DNA of 64,000 nucleotides from Blakeslea trispora. Taxonomy: Eukaryota; Mucoromycota; Mucoromycetes; Mucorales; Choanephoraceae. Below the pieces are notes generated by a model. The model was not told the DNA's origin and ran no database searches. It saw nothing but the letters and a program-made list of their open reading frames with translations. The stretch is from the NCBI GenBank assembly GCA_025331445.1, contig JAIWNE010000008.1:134001-198000 (forward strand), given 5' to 3'. Below are positions 40,718-52,206 of the stretch, piece by piece (the stretch's first letter is position 1; every line of letters begins with the position of its first letter). The translations under genes and the position numbers were made by a program.

Positions 40718-42572
40718 TTACAGTGTATTTCCTAATTGACTCAATTCTCTAAATTCGTTCAAATGTTCTTCTCGCTTATTGTTCACAATAGAGAGATGAG
40801 TGATATTCAATAGATCCTGTTGCTCTCGGCTCAGTGAAGGCTTGATTTGATTCAGAATGGCTGGTACGAATTTGCCAGAGACGTAAAGAGGAAGCTTGTA
40901 TAGCTTTTGAAACAACAACAGACTGATAAGATGTAACAGTTCAGGTGCAGTTTGAGATGACAAACATAAGCGTTTCAATTGACTGTGTAACTGATTGTAG
41001 ATGATTGTAATTGCTGATTTCTTTGCCTTTTCTGAGCTTAGATCTTCTTCATCAAACAAATGTTGTTTATCCTGAACCAGAATATGAGTAATAAACAGTG
41101 GAAGATCCTATTGGGTTGTTAGATTTTCTATATAAAAAAAAACATGATTTTTCTACTTGCTTTCTTTTTCAACAATTCTTCAATTTCTATCACGGATGTC
41201 TTGTCATATTTGTGGTCGTTTTCTCTAACAAAATAAGTAATAACCCATTTCTGTTCCTTTGCGTCCACAATGCGTTGCTTTTCAATATCTTCCAGAGTGA
41301 TGCAGAGTGAGCTTGACTGACTCACTTCTGCCTTGTTGTAAGATTGATCCAAGACTAGATAGATGACCAAATGAAACAAGAATTCAATACATTGTGTCTT
41401 TAGGATGTATTTCTCCAGGCTCTTTTTAGCAGAAGCGTCTATATAAAAAAAAATTCAAGTACATTAAGACAACGGCGTGATACGCTACGATTCGCAACCT
41501 ACCTTGAAACAATTGAGCTGATTGATAATTGAAGTAGATGGAGCGACGAAGGCTAGCTAATTTCTTTAAAGTCACTGACTTGTGTTCTTTGATCCATGGA
41601 TCGCATGAGGTTGCTATGCCTGTCTCTAAATAAGGTGTCTTGAGCAGTTCAGCATATTGCTTCACCATAGCTGCTCTCTTAAACGGCAGGATCTTTTCTG
41701 CTATATGATGAGGACAACCCAGGTTTTCAAATGCTCTTATGATTTCACTATCACTCAATTTGATTACTTGATGCTTCGTCTGTTGACGTGCCTGGCGAGA
41801 AAGGCTTTTCAAGTAAGGATTGGATTGATCGACAAGACGTTCCATATAGTCAGATGTAATGACATAGCCTCCATCTAAAACAATGCGTTTCTTGCTTTTG
41901 TTGCTTATCTCTTCCATGACTAAATCAACCACTTTGCCCACATCCTTAAATGTCAACCCCTCGGGTAGAATGTCCTATATACATGAATAAACCTAATTTA
42001 GCATACCTGGATCTTCATACAGAAAAACCTTTTTTTTCTTCTTCTCTTGTTTACATTGACATCGCAATAATCTGCCATAGATTCAATAGCATCGTGTACT
42101 CTTTGCTTGACAGTATGCTTGATGATACATGAATGAAGACAAACAAAGGTTCCTTCTTCGTAAGAATCGCTGATCATGTCCAAGGGATTTGAAAATGCGT
42201 AGAGACTTTCAATGGTGTCCATGGCTACAACCATTAATTCTCTCTTGTCATTGTATTCATCAAGTTGAACTTACTGATGCATTCATTTGAATCAAAAATA
42301 GATTGTATCAATGCCAGTTGCCTTTGTCCGTATTGCTTGGGCTCAAACATAGTTCTATTTCTTTTTCCTCGGAGTGTACCTAGCGATGTGTTTTCTTGTT
42401 GAACTAGCTGTTCTAAATACACTTGCGTAATAAAATGAGTACCGAAAAAGAAAGGAGTTTACTACCGAGACAACTATACTTTACAGTAGAACAAGTCTTC
42501 AGGCATCACCATTGACTTTTGTAACTTAAAGACAGGATATGGTCTATCATCCATAAGTAAAACGGCTATCTT

Positions 42573-42603
<31 letters not shown>

Positions 42604-43331
42604 TTTCTTACTCATCGAGTGATGTCAGCAACGATTGTATGCTTGCTTTGCTATCCTCTGCATATTCTTTTGTAGTAATTATATCAGGCAAGGTAGTATA
42701 CTGCATATAGTTATCTGCATCAAGGTGTTGGATGATCATCTTTGAAACCAAGGCAATGGTTAACAATGATAAAAAAAAATCAAGATAAATTACTTACCGA
42801 CTTGATCAAAGAATAAGGCAATCTCAAGCCTTGTGCTAGCGAGACAACGGACATGCAACCATTACTTTTGATGCTTTTAGTCAATTCTTTCTTTATCATG
42901 TTTATGTATTCTCTAACCAATGGAAGCCTATGTGAGCCATTCCGATCAAGATAAATGTCTGTTATTTCTTACTCGGTCAAAATCAAATCATCTACCATTG
43001 TCCATTTTTGATCGATAGACAATGCCTTTACTCTATTTTCGATAACAGCTTGTTCCAAATGAAGCTCGTCTGCTAATTTTGACAAGGTGATACGTCCTAA
43101 GAAAAAATGGGTCATGATGTAAGCATTTAAAAGGGTCTAAAACACGATTGTATTTCTAGAGCAAATGATGTACATACGATCGTTTATTGTTTTGGCAATG
43201 ATGGCCTCTCTTATATGGTGATCAGCCAAGTAATTCTTGCCATCTAAAGTGCGATCGACTTGCTGAACAAAACCCCTTTGTATGCCTTGTTCAATAAACT
43301 GAGATATCAAGTCAAGTGTTGGCTGTATCAT
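40718..43331 (-). CDS. UFL1: UFM1-protein ligase 1 (UFL1) homologue
   Basis: E3 ligase scaffold that transfers UFM1, mainly at the ER. Exons: 43331-43178, 43096-42973, 42927-42798, 42739-42612, 42573-42485, 42421-42275, 42239-42055, 41974-41503, 41438-41161 and 41107-40718, about 698 residues against about 790 in animals. The N-terminal winged helices match the family (VDRTLDGKNYLADHHI; GRITLSKLADELHLEQAVIENRV; LAQGLRLPYSLI), and the C-terminal helical part matches too (LHLISLLLFQKLY and PAILNQIKPSL). The basic, Gly-rich linker of the animal protein is largely missing. Two introns are abnormal: 42574-42611 is almost pure purine, and 41108-41160 needs a GC donor. Recognition rests on remembered family features. 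Confidence 0.82.
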
Positions 43332-45021
43332 TTATGGATACATATGAATGCGTGTGTGTATATAAAGAAAAAAAAAGTGTCTAAAATTCATTATAAATCT
43401 TAAAGCGGACAAACAAAAAAAAAGTGTACAAATATCTATGACACGAATAAACTCTGGATTACTCAAACTGCATGAATCCTAATATTTACATTTTAGTCCC
43501 TCTTTTTTTATTTCTAAAGAGAGAAATCAAAAAACAGCTCTCAGAAAGTAAGAATATAACAATTGATATCGAGCTACATGAGTTAGCTCTATTTACTTTG
43601 AAATGTTCAACATAGTGCCGAAGAGTCTCATTTCATAGAATTGATCATGTAAAAAAAACCCCCAATTTTCTCTTGCCTTACGGGGCCCTACACTCATTTT
43701 TCACACTCACCTTTTAAATACATTCCATTTTCCATACTCACTTTTTTTTTGAGTTACACTTATCCCCTCCCCCCACTTTAAATTCAAGAAGCGATGAGTG
43801 ACATTTGATAAGGTCTGTTTTGTAGTTCTGAGTTTTATTTAAATAACAACTACCAACTGGATTAAAATATAAAGGTTAAGATATGAAATATAGTTATAAT
43901 TTGTTAATGGTACTGACCAAAATGTTGGTAACGAGTTAATAGATATAAGTAAAGTGAAGAAATAGATAAATTGAAATAGAATGAAAAAGAGAGAAAAACA
44001 AGATGTATGAGAAAGCGGTTTACTGTGGTTTTATGGGTTTTGAGGTAAATGGTGTAGCATCACACAATTACTGTGTTATGCCATTGTAGAAGGACAGTCA
44101 TACCAAAGGTTTTTACCCAAAATCAGTGCACCACAGAACAGGTCCCTGAATTTGTCTTTCTCTAACTTAAAATCAATTTGAGTGGCACTGAAACCATAGA
44201 AACCTCAAGCATAACTGCCTCATGGTAACGCAATTTATTGTTTTGAAGATTGGACGTTTGACTATGGCATGTTTTCATAATGTCAGCTGCAGACATACTT
44301 GCATTACTCTTTGTTAGCGAATTGGTAGTATGGAATCACTAAGGAGATAGAGATAATACGAACAAAACTGAGCCTTCCTTGGCTTATATAAACTAAATCA
44401 AGGAAGGCCTACCTTCTGTGTTTTCTGTCTTTATCTTGTTTGTTTTTGAAAGCATCTCAACTACGAAACAGCACAAGACCTATTGAACTACTGCCACTGC
44501 ATTTCTGAATGTGTCTCTAGATGCTCCTGCTTCAACTCTATCTATCCATAATTGTGTCTCTAAAGACGGGTGTCTTCTTTCTACCATGACTGTTTAAACC
44601 TAGTATGATTTCATTGTACTAACAATTCTTGTTTCTGCTTTGTTATTTGTCTATCGTATACAAAGAAAAACTAGGGAAACAAAAGCATCACTACTTGACT
44701 TGAAGAAATGAAGTATAAAAATGAGTTTCACAAGCCTGTATCAGTCATCTGTCTTTCTTCTTCTTTTTTTTCAAGTAGACAAGATTAAAGCAAACCTTGG
44801 AAACGAAACAAACAAAGTTTAAACCGAAATAAGTTCGAAACAAGAACAATAATATTTTCCCGAGAAAGTAGTGAAAGCAAGCAACTTTATCGGGAAAAAA
44901 TACTACAAAAATAAGACAACAAAGCTTTCTAGACAAGCTTCTTCTTTTTTTCTCATTTCTCTCTTTTTGATTTTATTGTATTTAATACATAAATAATAAA
45001 TAATAAAAAAGGGTGTGGAAA
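43332..45021. other. 1.7 kb intergenic region
   Basis: AT-rich with C-rich runs (43660-43790). It holds one clear inverted repeat, GCCTTCCTTG/CAAGGAAGGC, at 44372-44381 and 44399-44408. No gene was supported. Confidence 0.4.
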
Positions 45022-46622
45022 ATGAAAAGAAATCTTCTCATCTATTTAGGCCTAACATTCTATGCTACTTTATCCTTAGCTAAAAACTCAAATTCAGATG
45101 AAGAAGTACAGGCAGCCGGTGCACTTCTTGTAGGATCTGCTGGTATCATGATACCCGATGCCTCGTCCGAGAAACCTATGATCATCGATAACGAAAAAGA
45201 TCAACCTCTCTGTAAACCTAAAGAACTTCTTGAACCTAAACAAAACCTCAATGTCTTGAAAGGATATGAGTTTCTTGTCTTGACAGACGAAATTCCTAAA
45301 CCTCGCAAAATAGTGATTGACAAGGCCAATCATCTTTTGGTCATATCTCATAATAACGGCATCTATTCTGTTCGTATGGATGAATGTGGCAATACCGATA
45401 TCAAGAAGATCTTGAACAATGATGCCGTCGATCTACCTATCGGTAATGGTCTAGCTCTTTCCCATGGTTACCTCTACGTCAGTACCACTCGGTCGGTCTA
45501 CCAATTCCCTTACAGTGATGGTCAACACTCTAGTTTACTTGAAGGCCGTCAGATCGTCAAGAACATTCATAACATTGAAGATGCAGATTCACCTGATATT
45601 GCTATCGACCCCTTTGGCCAAGCCTATATTCCTCGCTCTGTCAATCAACTCAGCAATCAGATGAGTGAGCTTGATGCTGTGATCAAAAAATTCGATTTCA
45701 AGTCCATTCCTCAAGACGGGTACGATTATATGGATCACGGTGAATTATTTGCCAAAGGTACCAACACCTATGGTGTTATGGGGTTTGATACACAAGCTCA
45801 ATTATGGGGTCTGAATGGTATCCCTTCAAGTCATGTCATGTTGGATGGTGTCAATTCAACATTTAGTAAAGTCCAATCTATGATAATTTCAATTCATTTG
45901 TCTTATTCTAAAGGAAAATCTGTTCGTTTGTAGACATCAATGCTAATGGTATCGCAGAAGAACTCAACCTGTATGCTAATTCTGGTACACACTATGGGTT
46001 TCCAAAATGTATGACCGAATTTAATTTAGAAACGGAATCCAAAAAGCCGTCTGCCTTAGGGAAGCAATGGGGCCATCCTGGCTTTATGACAGAAGATCAA
46101 TCCCTAGATGAATACTGTCAAGTATTGGATCAAAATACACCTCCATCATGGCCACTTGAACCCAACATGGTAGCTAGCAGTGTTCATTTCTTTATGGGTA
46201 CCTTCTGTAGTATAGGTGACGAGACCACCTTGGGTACATCTGTAGGCCTACCCTGTAACTGGACAAACACACCTGTGGTAGCGAATCATGGTAATCCATC
46301 TCAACCTGAAGGCCACAGTGTGATTCGTCTACCTTATGATGACTTAGGTCATAAGGCTCGTTGGGAAAAGAAGCCCGAAGTGATTCTCTGGCAAAAGGAA
46401 GCCTGTGAAGAAGCCGTTTGTTTCTCTCCCTATGGTTTGGCTATCGATAAATTTGGTCGATTGTTTGTCAGTAGCGATACAACTGAAGAAATCATCATGG
46501 TCAACAGAATTTACAGCAAAAAAGCTATTCATACAATCACAACTAAACTTGAACAAGAAGAAACAAAGAAACAAAAGGAAGAAGAAGGAGAGGAAGAAGA
46601 GGAAGAGGAGGAAGAAGATTAG
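45022..46622 (+). CDS. secreted PQQ-dependent pyranose dehydrogenase-like (sorbosone dehydrogenase) protein
   Basis: Exons 45022-45865 and 45934-46622 give about 510 residues. A signal peptide (MKRNLLIYLGLTFYATLSLA) precedes a beta-propeller of the soluble quinoprotein glucose/sorbosone dehydrogenase class. Landmarks are PRKIVIDKANHLLVISHNNG, DLPIGNGLALSHGYLYVST, DIAIDPFGQAYI, a Cys-containing HYGFPKC segment and SPYGLAIDKFGRLFVSSDTT. Family enzymes oxidise sugars with PQQ. I did not verify cofactor ligands. The C-terminus is odd: about 30 residues rich in Glu and Lys ending in an uninterrupted Glu run and Asp, unusual for a secreted protein. The nominal upstream start is a GTG; the ATG at 45022 is chosen. 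It converges on the FAS1 gene. Confidence 0.72.
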
Positions 46623-46714
46623 ATTAGAAGAAATAAAAAAAAACAGTTTATTACTCAAACATATACACAACATATACATACAGTCCTGTGTATTTGAAAG
46701 GGGGGTATGAGGTT

Positions 46715-49157
46715 TTAAGAGATAGGGCGGTAACCCAATCGTCTTCGATTATGTATTTTGTAACCAAAGAAACCAATCACGGCTACAATACCACTAGTCA
46801 ACACAATGACCATCAAAAGAACAACAATAGACCAGGCAAATGGTAAACCAAACAGACCTCTCCGAATGGGCATCAAGACAGTATCAATTTCAATTACACC
46901 ACCACCTGCTGGTACGCGACCCAGACCAATCACATGAGCACGGTTGTTGTCACCTCCATTCTTGACTTCAGCAAACAATTCACCCTTTTCATTTTCCCGT
47001 ATAGCCACCTTATCATCCTCCGACAAGAGAGTAGCATATTCGTTTCGTCTATCTTCCTTGTGCTGCTCAACAATCCAACGGTCTTGCCAAGCTGTAGGCA
47101 CAATATGTAGTTTGGCTATACGTTCCAATTGAACATGATCGTTAAATAGGGCTTCGACATCGAGATGGGCAAAGGCTTTATCGGATGGAGCCAAGACAAC
47201 TCGGTCTGGTTGATCGATAGCCGAGAGTAGACCTGTCCTTTCCAATACTTGCATCATTAGTTTCGATTCAATACCGATCAATACATTTCGGTTGGTAATG
47301 TTTAAGCCGGGAGGCATCTGAACCTCAGAGATTTTATGAATAACACCATTGGAAACCAACACATCATGTTGCATGATCTTGGCTGAACTACCCACAGTTA
47401 CTGTTTGATCTTGTTGAATGATATTGAGTGTGGCATTGGCCAAGGTAGGCAATTGAATAATAGGTTGTTTCATGTCGTCATAGTAGAGTAGAGTAGGTGC
47501 TGCGTGGTACCGCAAGACAGTCTGAAGCTGAGATTTAGCTATCGGATGAACTAGGTATTTTGCTACTAGTCCTAGGTTTTGAAACGCTTGATTGGTAGGC
47601 ACAAATAAGGTTAATCCAGGCGTGTTCTTGATTTCTTCAATCACTTCAGATACATAAAGTGTGGCAATAAAGGTGGATACCTCGAGATCGAGCACGAGTC
47701 TCTCCAACAGTTTGCCAGGCACAGTGACTGGTTCTGATAGTTGATAGATGACATCTTGATTGATGTTGACTAACATTGTGTTATTATTTTATCATAAGAG
47801 TAAAAGAGAACAAAGAACTTACTGCTTTCGCCTATCACTCTTGCACGGTCAAAATAGATAGATTGAGAATGATCCTCTACTTGAGCAAGCAACTTTTGAC
47901 AATGATAGCCTAATTCGGGTGATCTGAATTCTGAATCCAACAGATAAGAGCCCTTTTTGTCATGATAAGAAAAGGGCTGATGAAGGATATGGTATTCTAG
48001 CCAATCCTTTGAGACAATCGATTGGTTGATGGTCTCTAGTGAAGGTATAAGAAAAGTGAAGTTGTGCTGACTATTGTTTAGGTAATGATGACTGATCTGG
48101 TAACTATCCATCAGATCTACCATATGAGTTGAATTGGATCCGTACAGGTATTTTCGAGTGTCAAATGCGATACTAGGAGGTCGAAAGGTCTGACTGATTT
48201 CGTGAATCACTCCATTGGCAGCAATAATATCGTATTGCTGAATGGGCATATCATTGATTGCCATGGACTTCTTATCTGAAGTCAAGACAAGTGCATCTCC
48301 TGAAAGCGACTTATCTAAGGGAGAAAAATGGATCAATACTCCAGCAACACATTACTAGATATTGCGTGTTACATGTAGTCTTCCCAGCATTAAATTCGTC
48401 TAGAAAAATAGCTTTATCGATCAAGGCATATTGGAAAAAGAGAGCTAAATCCTGCTGTCCATGTGGCGAGGTAAGATAGGAGGACTCAATTGGGTTAAAT
48501 TTATCCAGAGGATTCGAGGCTGTTGTTAGAAATAGAGTAAAAGGCTTCTTTTGATTCAGCAAGTCAAGTAGGCCAGTCGATGCCATCCAGCGATGAATCC
48601 ATGTGTCTTTTGTAATCATGTCACCTTTCAAAAGATAGCTTAGTCTAAGGACCTTAATTACTTTTATGTTTTTTTTTACCTATCAAACTGGGCGGATTTA
48701 ATACGCTATCAATAGTGTGAATCAATGTCTTGTTGTTGACTTGTAAGTCACTTTGAATGATTTTGGCTTGATTGACAAATATTTCTGTACCTTCTCTCGT
48801 CATCTTGATGCGCTGACCTGCTCCACTATTGTTATCGGGGACTAAATAGCCTGGGCGTATGAGCAATGTCTCCTTTAGCTGACCATGATAAAAATCCTTC
48901 GATGACATGCCCTTCTTGATTATATGATAGAGCAAGCTAGAGCGGTCTATGGTACTGTTTGACTGCGCAAATGCATTGTTATCAGGCGCAAAAAAAGTAC
49001 CAGATTCAATCTGCTTGACATATTCTATCAGCTGATATCTCTCTAGATAACTCAACAATGTCTCATATTTCTTGTCTTCTGAGAGGACATCAATGATAGT
49101 CTTGGCTGATAAAACAGACTGAATAAAGACTGCCAAAATACATGCTATGGGCAACAT
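46715..49157 (-). CDS. multi-FAS1 (fasciclin) single-pass membrane protein
   Basis: Exons: 49157-48680, 48624-48373, 48314-47823 and 47769-46715, about 758 residues. A signal peptide (MLPIACILAVFIQSVLSA) is followed by tandem fasciclin-like repeats, each with the FAS1 boxes: TFFAPDNNAF, HNFTFLIPSLETIN, LTLFVPTNQAFQNLG and VVLAPSDKAFAHL, together with IAANGVIHEIS and VSNGVIHKIS, the family's H box. Near the end is one membrane span (WSIVVLLMVIVLTSGIVAVI) and a short basic cytosolic tail. Yeast and other fungi have a related vacuolar or cell-surface protein. Adhesion or vacuole-linked roles are inferred. The number of domains (four to five) is estimated. Confidence 0.85.
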
Positions 49158-49948
49158 CTTGTTATAAATAATAATAAAAGAAAAAGAAAAAGCTATTTTC
49201 TGCGTCGTCATTTCGGGCAATTGATTGCATGAAATCAAAAAAGGGAACCTACTTGTTTTATCACAAAAGTTAGATGTGACTGGTATTTTCTGTTTAAAGA
49301 GACGAAAGAAATCGCATCATGCCTACAGCTGACCTCTTGTGAACGCCCTTGATTTAGCATATGTTCTAAGCGTATACTTTTGATATTAGAAGTGGTATTT
49401 GCAATTCTGTTCCAAAACTATGTTAAACGACTAGAACATGATATTAGAGAGAGAGAGAGATTACGGATAGGGTCAATTTGAATGTCATTTATCAAGAAAA
49501 ATAGCCCTACTTTCAGGTTATCTCATAAAGATGAACTTGTGGCCAAAAAGGGGATGTCAAATTAAAAGCACCCTCTGTCTTTGGCTGAGATTAAATAAGT
49601 CTTTTCCCTTTTGTTCATGCACTTCATGTTTAATATCAGAGAATCAAAGCCAGATCTTTTTTTTTTTGGCAGAATGCTTGATTTTTAAACACCGTAGATG
49701 TTGGAAAAAAAGGCGAACAACAATCTTTGAATATTTTGAAGCGCAAAATCTCTAGTAGAATGAACATACCCACAGCTGCTTCTTTTCCAAACACTCAACT
49801 GAAGAGCGAAAACACATTCTGCCTATAATATACATGCAAGTAGTTCTTGTATGACGAAACTATTAACACACTTACAGAAAAGATTATACACTTTATTCGG
49901 AAATTATTCGAACATGTTTTGAAAAATAAGATGTTGGTTTAAAAATAC
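49158..49948. other. spacer, no gene seen
   Basis: AT-rich with a GA repeat at about 49446-49460 and no supported coding feature. Confidence 0.4.
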
Positions 49949-50636
49949 AGTCACACCGAATAAAGCTACATTCGGCTAAAATTTATAGGAATTTTTGATA
50001 GAGATATATTCAAAAAGTTTCACCCTGAAATTTATCTGTGATTGACAACTATTCTGCAGGAAATAGACTTGAATGAATCGGGATGTCATGATTAGAAAGC
50101 TCTTTTCCCCCCAAGCATACTATGACATCCTGATTCATGCGAGTCTATTTCCTGCAGAATCGCTATCGATCACAGATAAATTTCAGGGTGAAACTTTTTT
50201 AAATACATCTCTATACTTTTTATTATTTTTCTTTTTTTTAAATTACGTATGCCTCCTAGAAAACAACAAAAAGCAAACAGTGGAGCCGCTTCCGAGAATG
50301 CCAAGCGTGACGAGAATCTAAAAGATTCTGTTTTGTGGGGCATTCATTGGCTTAGAAAAGCAAACCTTTCTATGCAAAAGATTGCAAACGTTGTTGAACT
50401 CAGCAAGGCAACTGTGCAGACTGTATTGAACCGTGTCGACCAAACTGGTACACCTATTGGCCGAACTAGTCCTGGAAGACCCAAAAAGTTGAGTGAAAGG
50501 GATACAAGAGGTCTTGAATTTGGGCAGGTGGTTTTGGTTCTTTGGTCTTTGTTGATGGCTCTGTAGATCAGGATGACTACATCAACATTTTGGTCAAAAA
50601 ATTTATGCCATGTTCATCGGTTAAAAATTGTGTGTA
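49949..50636 (+). mobile_element. Tc1-like transposon remnant (helix-turn-helix half plus a deleted DDE part)
   Basis: The ORF from 50249 reads MPPRKQQKANSG and gives a basic leader, a predicted helix-turn-helix (IANVVELSKATVQTVLNRV) and a GRPKKL-type hinge, as in Tc1-like transposases. The reading then passes, in another frame near 50515-50560, into a short piece of the catalytic core (FVDGSVDQDDYINILVKKF) before a stop. Most of the DDE domain is therefore missing. A segment at 49949 beginning ACAGTCACACC may be the outer end, but I saw no matching right end. The remnant includes a long hairpin (49999-50215). Confidence 0.6.
49999..50215. repeat. 217-bp near-perfect inverted repeat (hairpin)
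   Basis: The left arm (49999-50090) pairs with the right arm (50121-50215) around a loop of about 30 nt. One stretch of about 30 nt (AAAAAGTTTCACCC and onward, 50012-50041) is essentially identical in both arms; the rest is about 85 per cent paired by eye. The 3' arm ends about 33 nt before the ATG at 50249. It looks like a subterminal palindrome of the transposon or a nested foldback element. Confidence 0.85.
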
Positions 50637-51715
50637 GATTTATTCGGTGTGGCTGTAAAAAGAAAAGCTCTTGAATATCGTGAACGATACCATACATCAA
50701 CTGCTAGCGAAAAAGGCGTAGTTTCTCTCGGCCTCAATTCTATTTTAGGTGTGAGCTTTAATTGCCCTGATTGCCAATCAAAGCTATTTACAAATCAAGA
50801 ATGGCATGAATTGAGAAAACGATACCGGCCAGTTGCATACAACATCACTGAGTATGACAAAATCAAATCTATTTTAAAGCCAGTATTTCAAGCATACAAA
50901 GAGAACAAGACGTTTGATACAAATTGGATGAAGATGTACAAGGAGGCTAAGAAGTTGGAAAAGCATTACGATCCTGTACTCAAGCAGAAATATGCTGATA
51001 TCGCCTTTTGTATCTTTTTTGTCACACAAGTCCTGTCAATCGTTAGATACAATTCTAGCTTGTTTGATGCAGCCATCGATAGTTCTGAATGGGACTTTGT
51101 AGTTAAATTCTGGGGGCCAATTACTGAAAGACTCTTTCAGGATTCAGAGCTTCGGCTGAAATGGTAAGCTTTATTTGTTTTTTGTTTTTTTGAAACTTAC
51201 TTTTTTCTTCATAGGGGCGATACCCACCTAACACTGAATGACACAGTGTCCGAAGCAGCTCTTAAGGTTGATTTGAGAGTAATTAATGACAAAATGAAGC
51301 AAAGATACAACATTGAGCATGACATCGCCGTTCTGGAAGCAGCAGCAGAAGATGCTGGCAATGCAAGTTCATCTTCGATCGATGTAAAATTTCAATTGAA
51401 AACAAAGCCATAATTGATAACTACTTGTTGGATGGTGCTTTGTTGTGTTCTGTCAATTCCTTGCAAGTATCTGGTCTTGACATTTACATTCTTAATACAA
51501 CTCTTGAAGAACCCGGATTATACGTGACCAAAGAGTTGTATTGCAGAACAATCTCAAAGTCATTGGCTAGTCTTGCCTCGTACTTGGACTTGGCATTGCA
51601 GCTATTGTGTTTCCGGGATGACTGTGTCTCAAAAAGTAATACTTACAATGAGCATCTAGTCAGCCAAAGAAATCAAAGAAGAGAGAAGTGGAACAAGTGC
51701 AGTCCTCGGAGTTGA
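50637..51715 (+). pseudogene. pseudogene of a multi-copy fungal gene family
   Basis: A coding stretch of about 350 codons with one clean intron (51164-51214, phase kept) has the conserved-looking segments FNCPDCQSKLF, WDFVVKFWGPITERLFQ, LRLKWGDTHLTLNDT and VDLRVINDKMKQRYN. At about 51405-51415 the frame shifts, and the reading continues in another frame to 51715 with NYLLDGALLC and ASYLDLALQLLCFRDDCVS. I recall similar proteins in many Mucorales genomes, with no known function; that recollection needs a search. The 5' end abuts the Tc1 remnant and lacks a clear start. The gene is broken, and may have been carried or disrupted by the transposon. Confidence 0.6.
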
Positions 51716-51832
51716 CTGAAAAGCAAGAGTGTATCAGAGGAACATGGAACCCACCACGCAGCAGCAATTCATGTATCCCGCCTCCTCTCAAAAACCTTTG
51801 GAAGCCAAGAATTTAATAAAAAGCTCAAAGTA

Positions 51833-52206
51833 CACTATTTCCGGAAATTATTCGCTCACAAAAAGAAAAAAACATTGCTCATATAAAAATAAAAACATTG
51901 CTCATATAAAAATAAAAACATCGCTCAAAGTTAAAGAAAAAAATTCGTTTATTAATAGTGTGCAAAGTGAACGAAAATACTAAATAGGCTTTCTGCTCAA
52001 GCAGCCTTCAAATCCTTGCCGTATTTAAACAAAACGTGATTCATTGTTGTTATAAATTCAAAAAGTGAACGAATTCTTTAAATGCTAGTGAGTGATTTTT
52101 TACTTTTATTCTGAGGGTTATTTTTATTTTCTTATGAGTGATGTTTTAATTTTCTAGTGAGCAATGTTTTTTTCTTTTTGTGAGCGAATGATTTCCGGAA
52201 ATAGTG
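51833..52206. mobile_element. 374-bp MITE-like element with 49-bp terminal inverted repeats
   Basis: CACTATTTCCGGAAAT at 51833 starts a 49-nt terminal inverted repeat (51833-51881) matched at 52158-52206 with a single mismatch. The element is flanked on both sides by TA (51831-51832 and 52207-52208), as expected for a Tc1/mariner-type target duplication. Inside the left arm a 23-nt unit repeats twice and a third partial time. The middle part has no coding capacity. It is non-autonomous and may be mobilised by a Tc1-like transposase in trans. Confidence 0.85.

Noticed and set aside
42571..42605. CT repeat as a possible CRISPR or regulatory repeat
   Set aside because: It is a simple dinucleotide microsatellite followed by a T run; no spacer-repeat structure.
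46344..46679. Phe/Leu-rich minus-strand ORF resembling membrane protein
   Set aside because: Reverse complement of the GAA/GAG tail of the PQQ-like gene.
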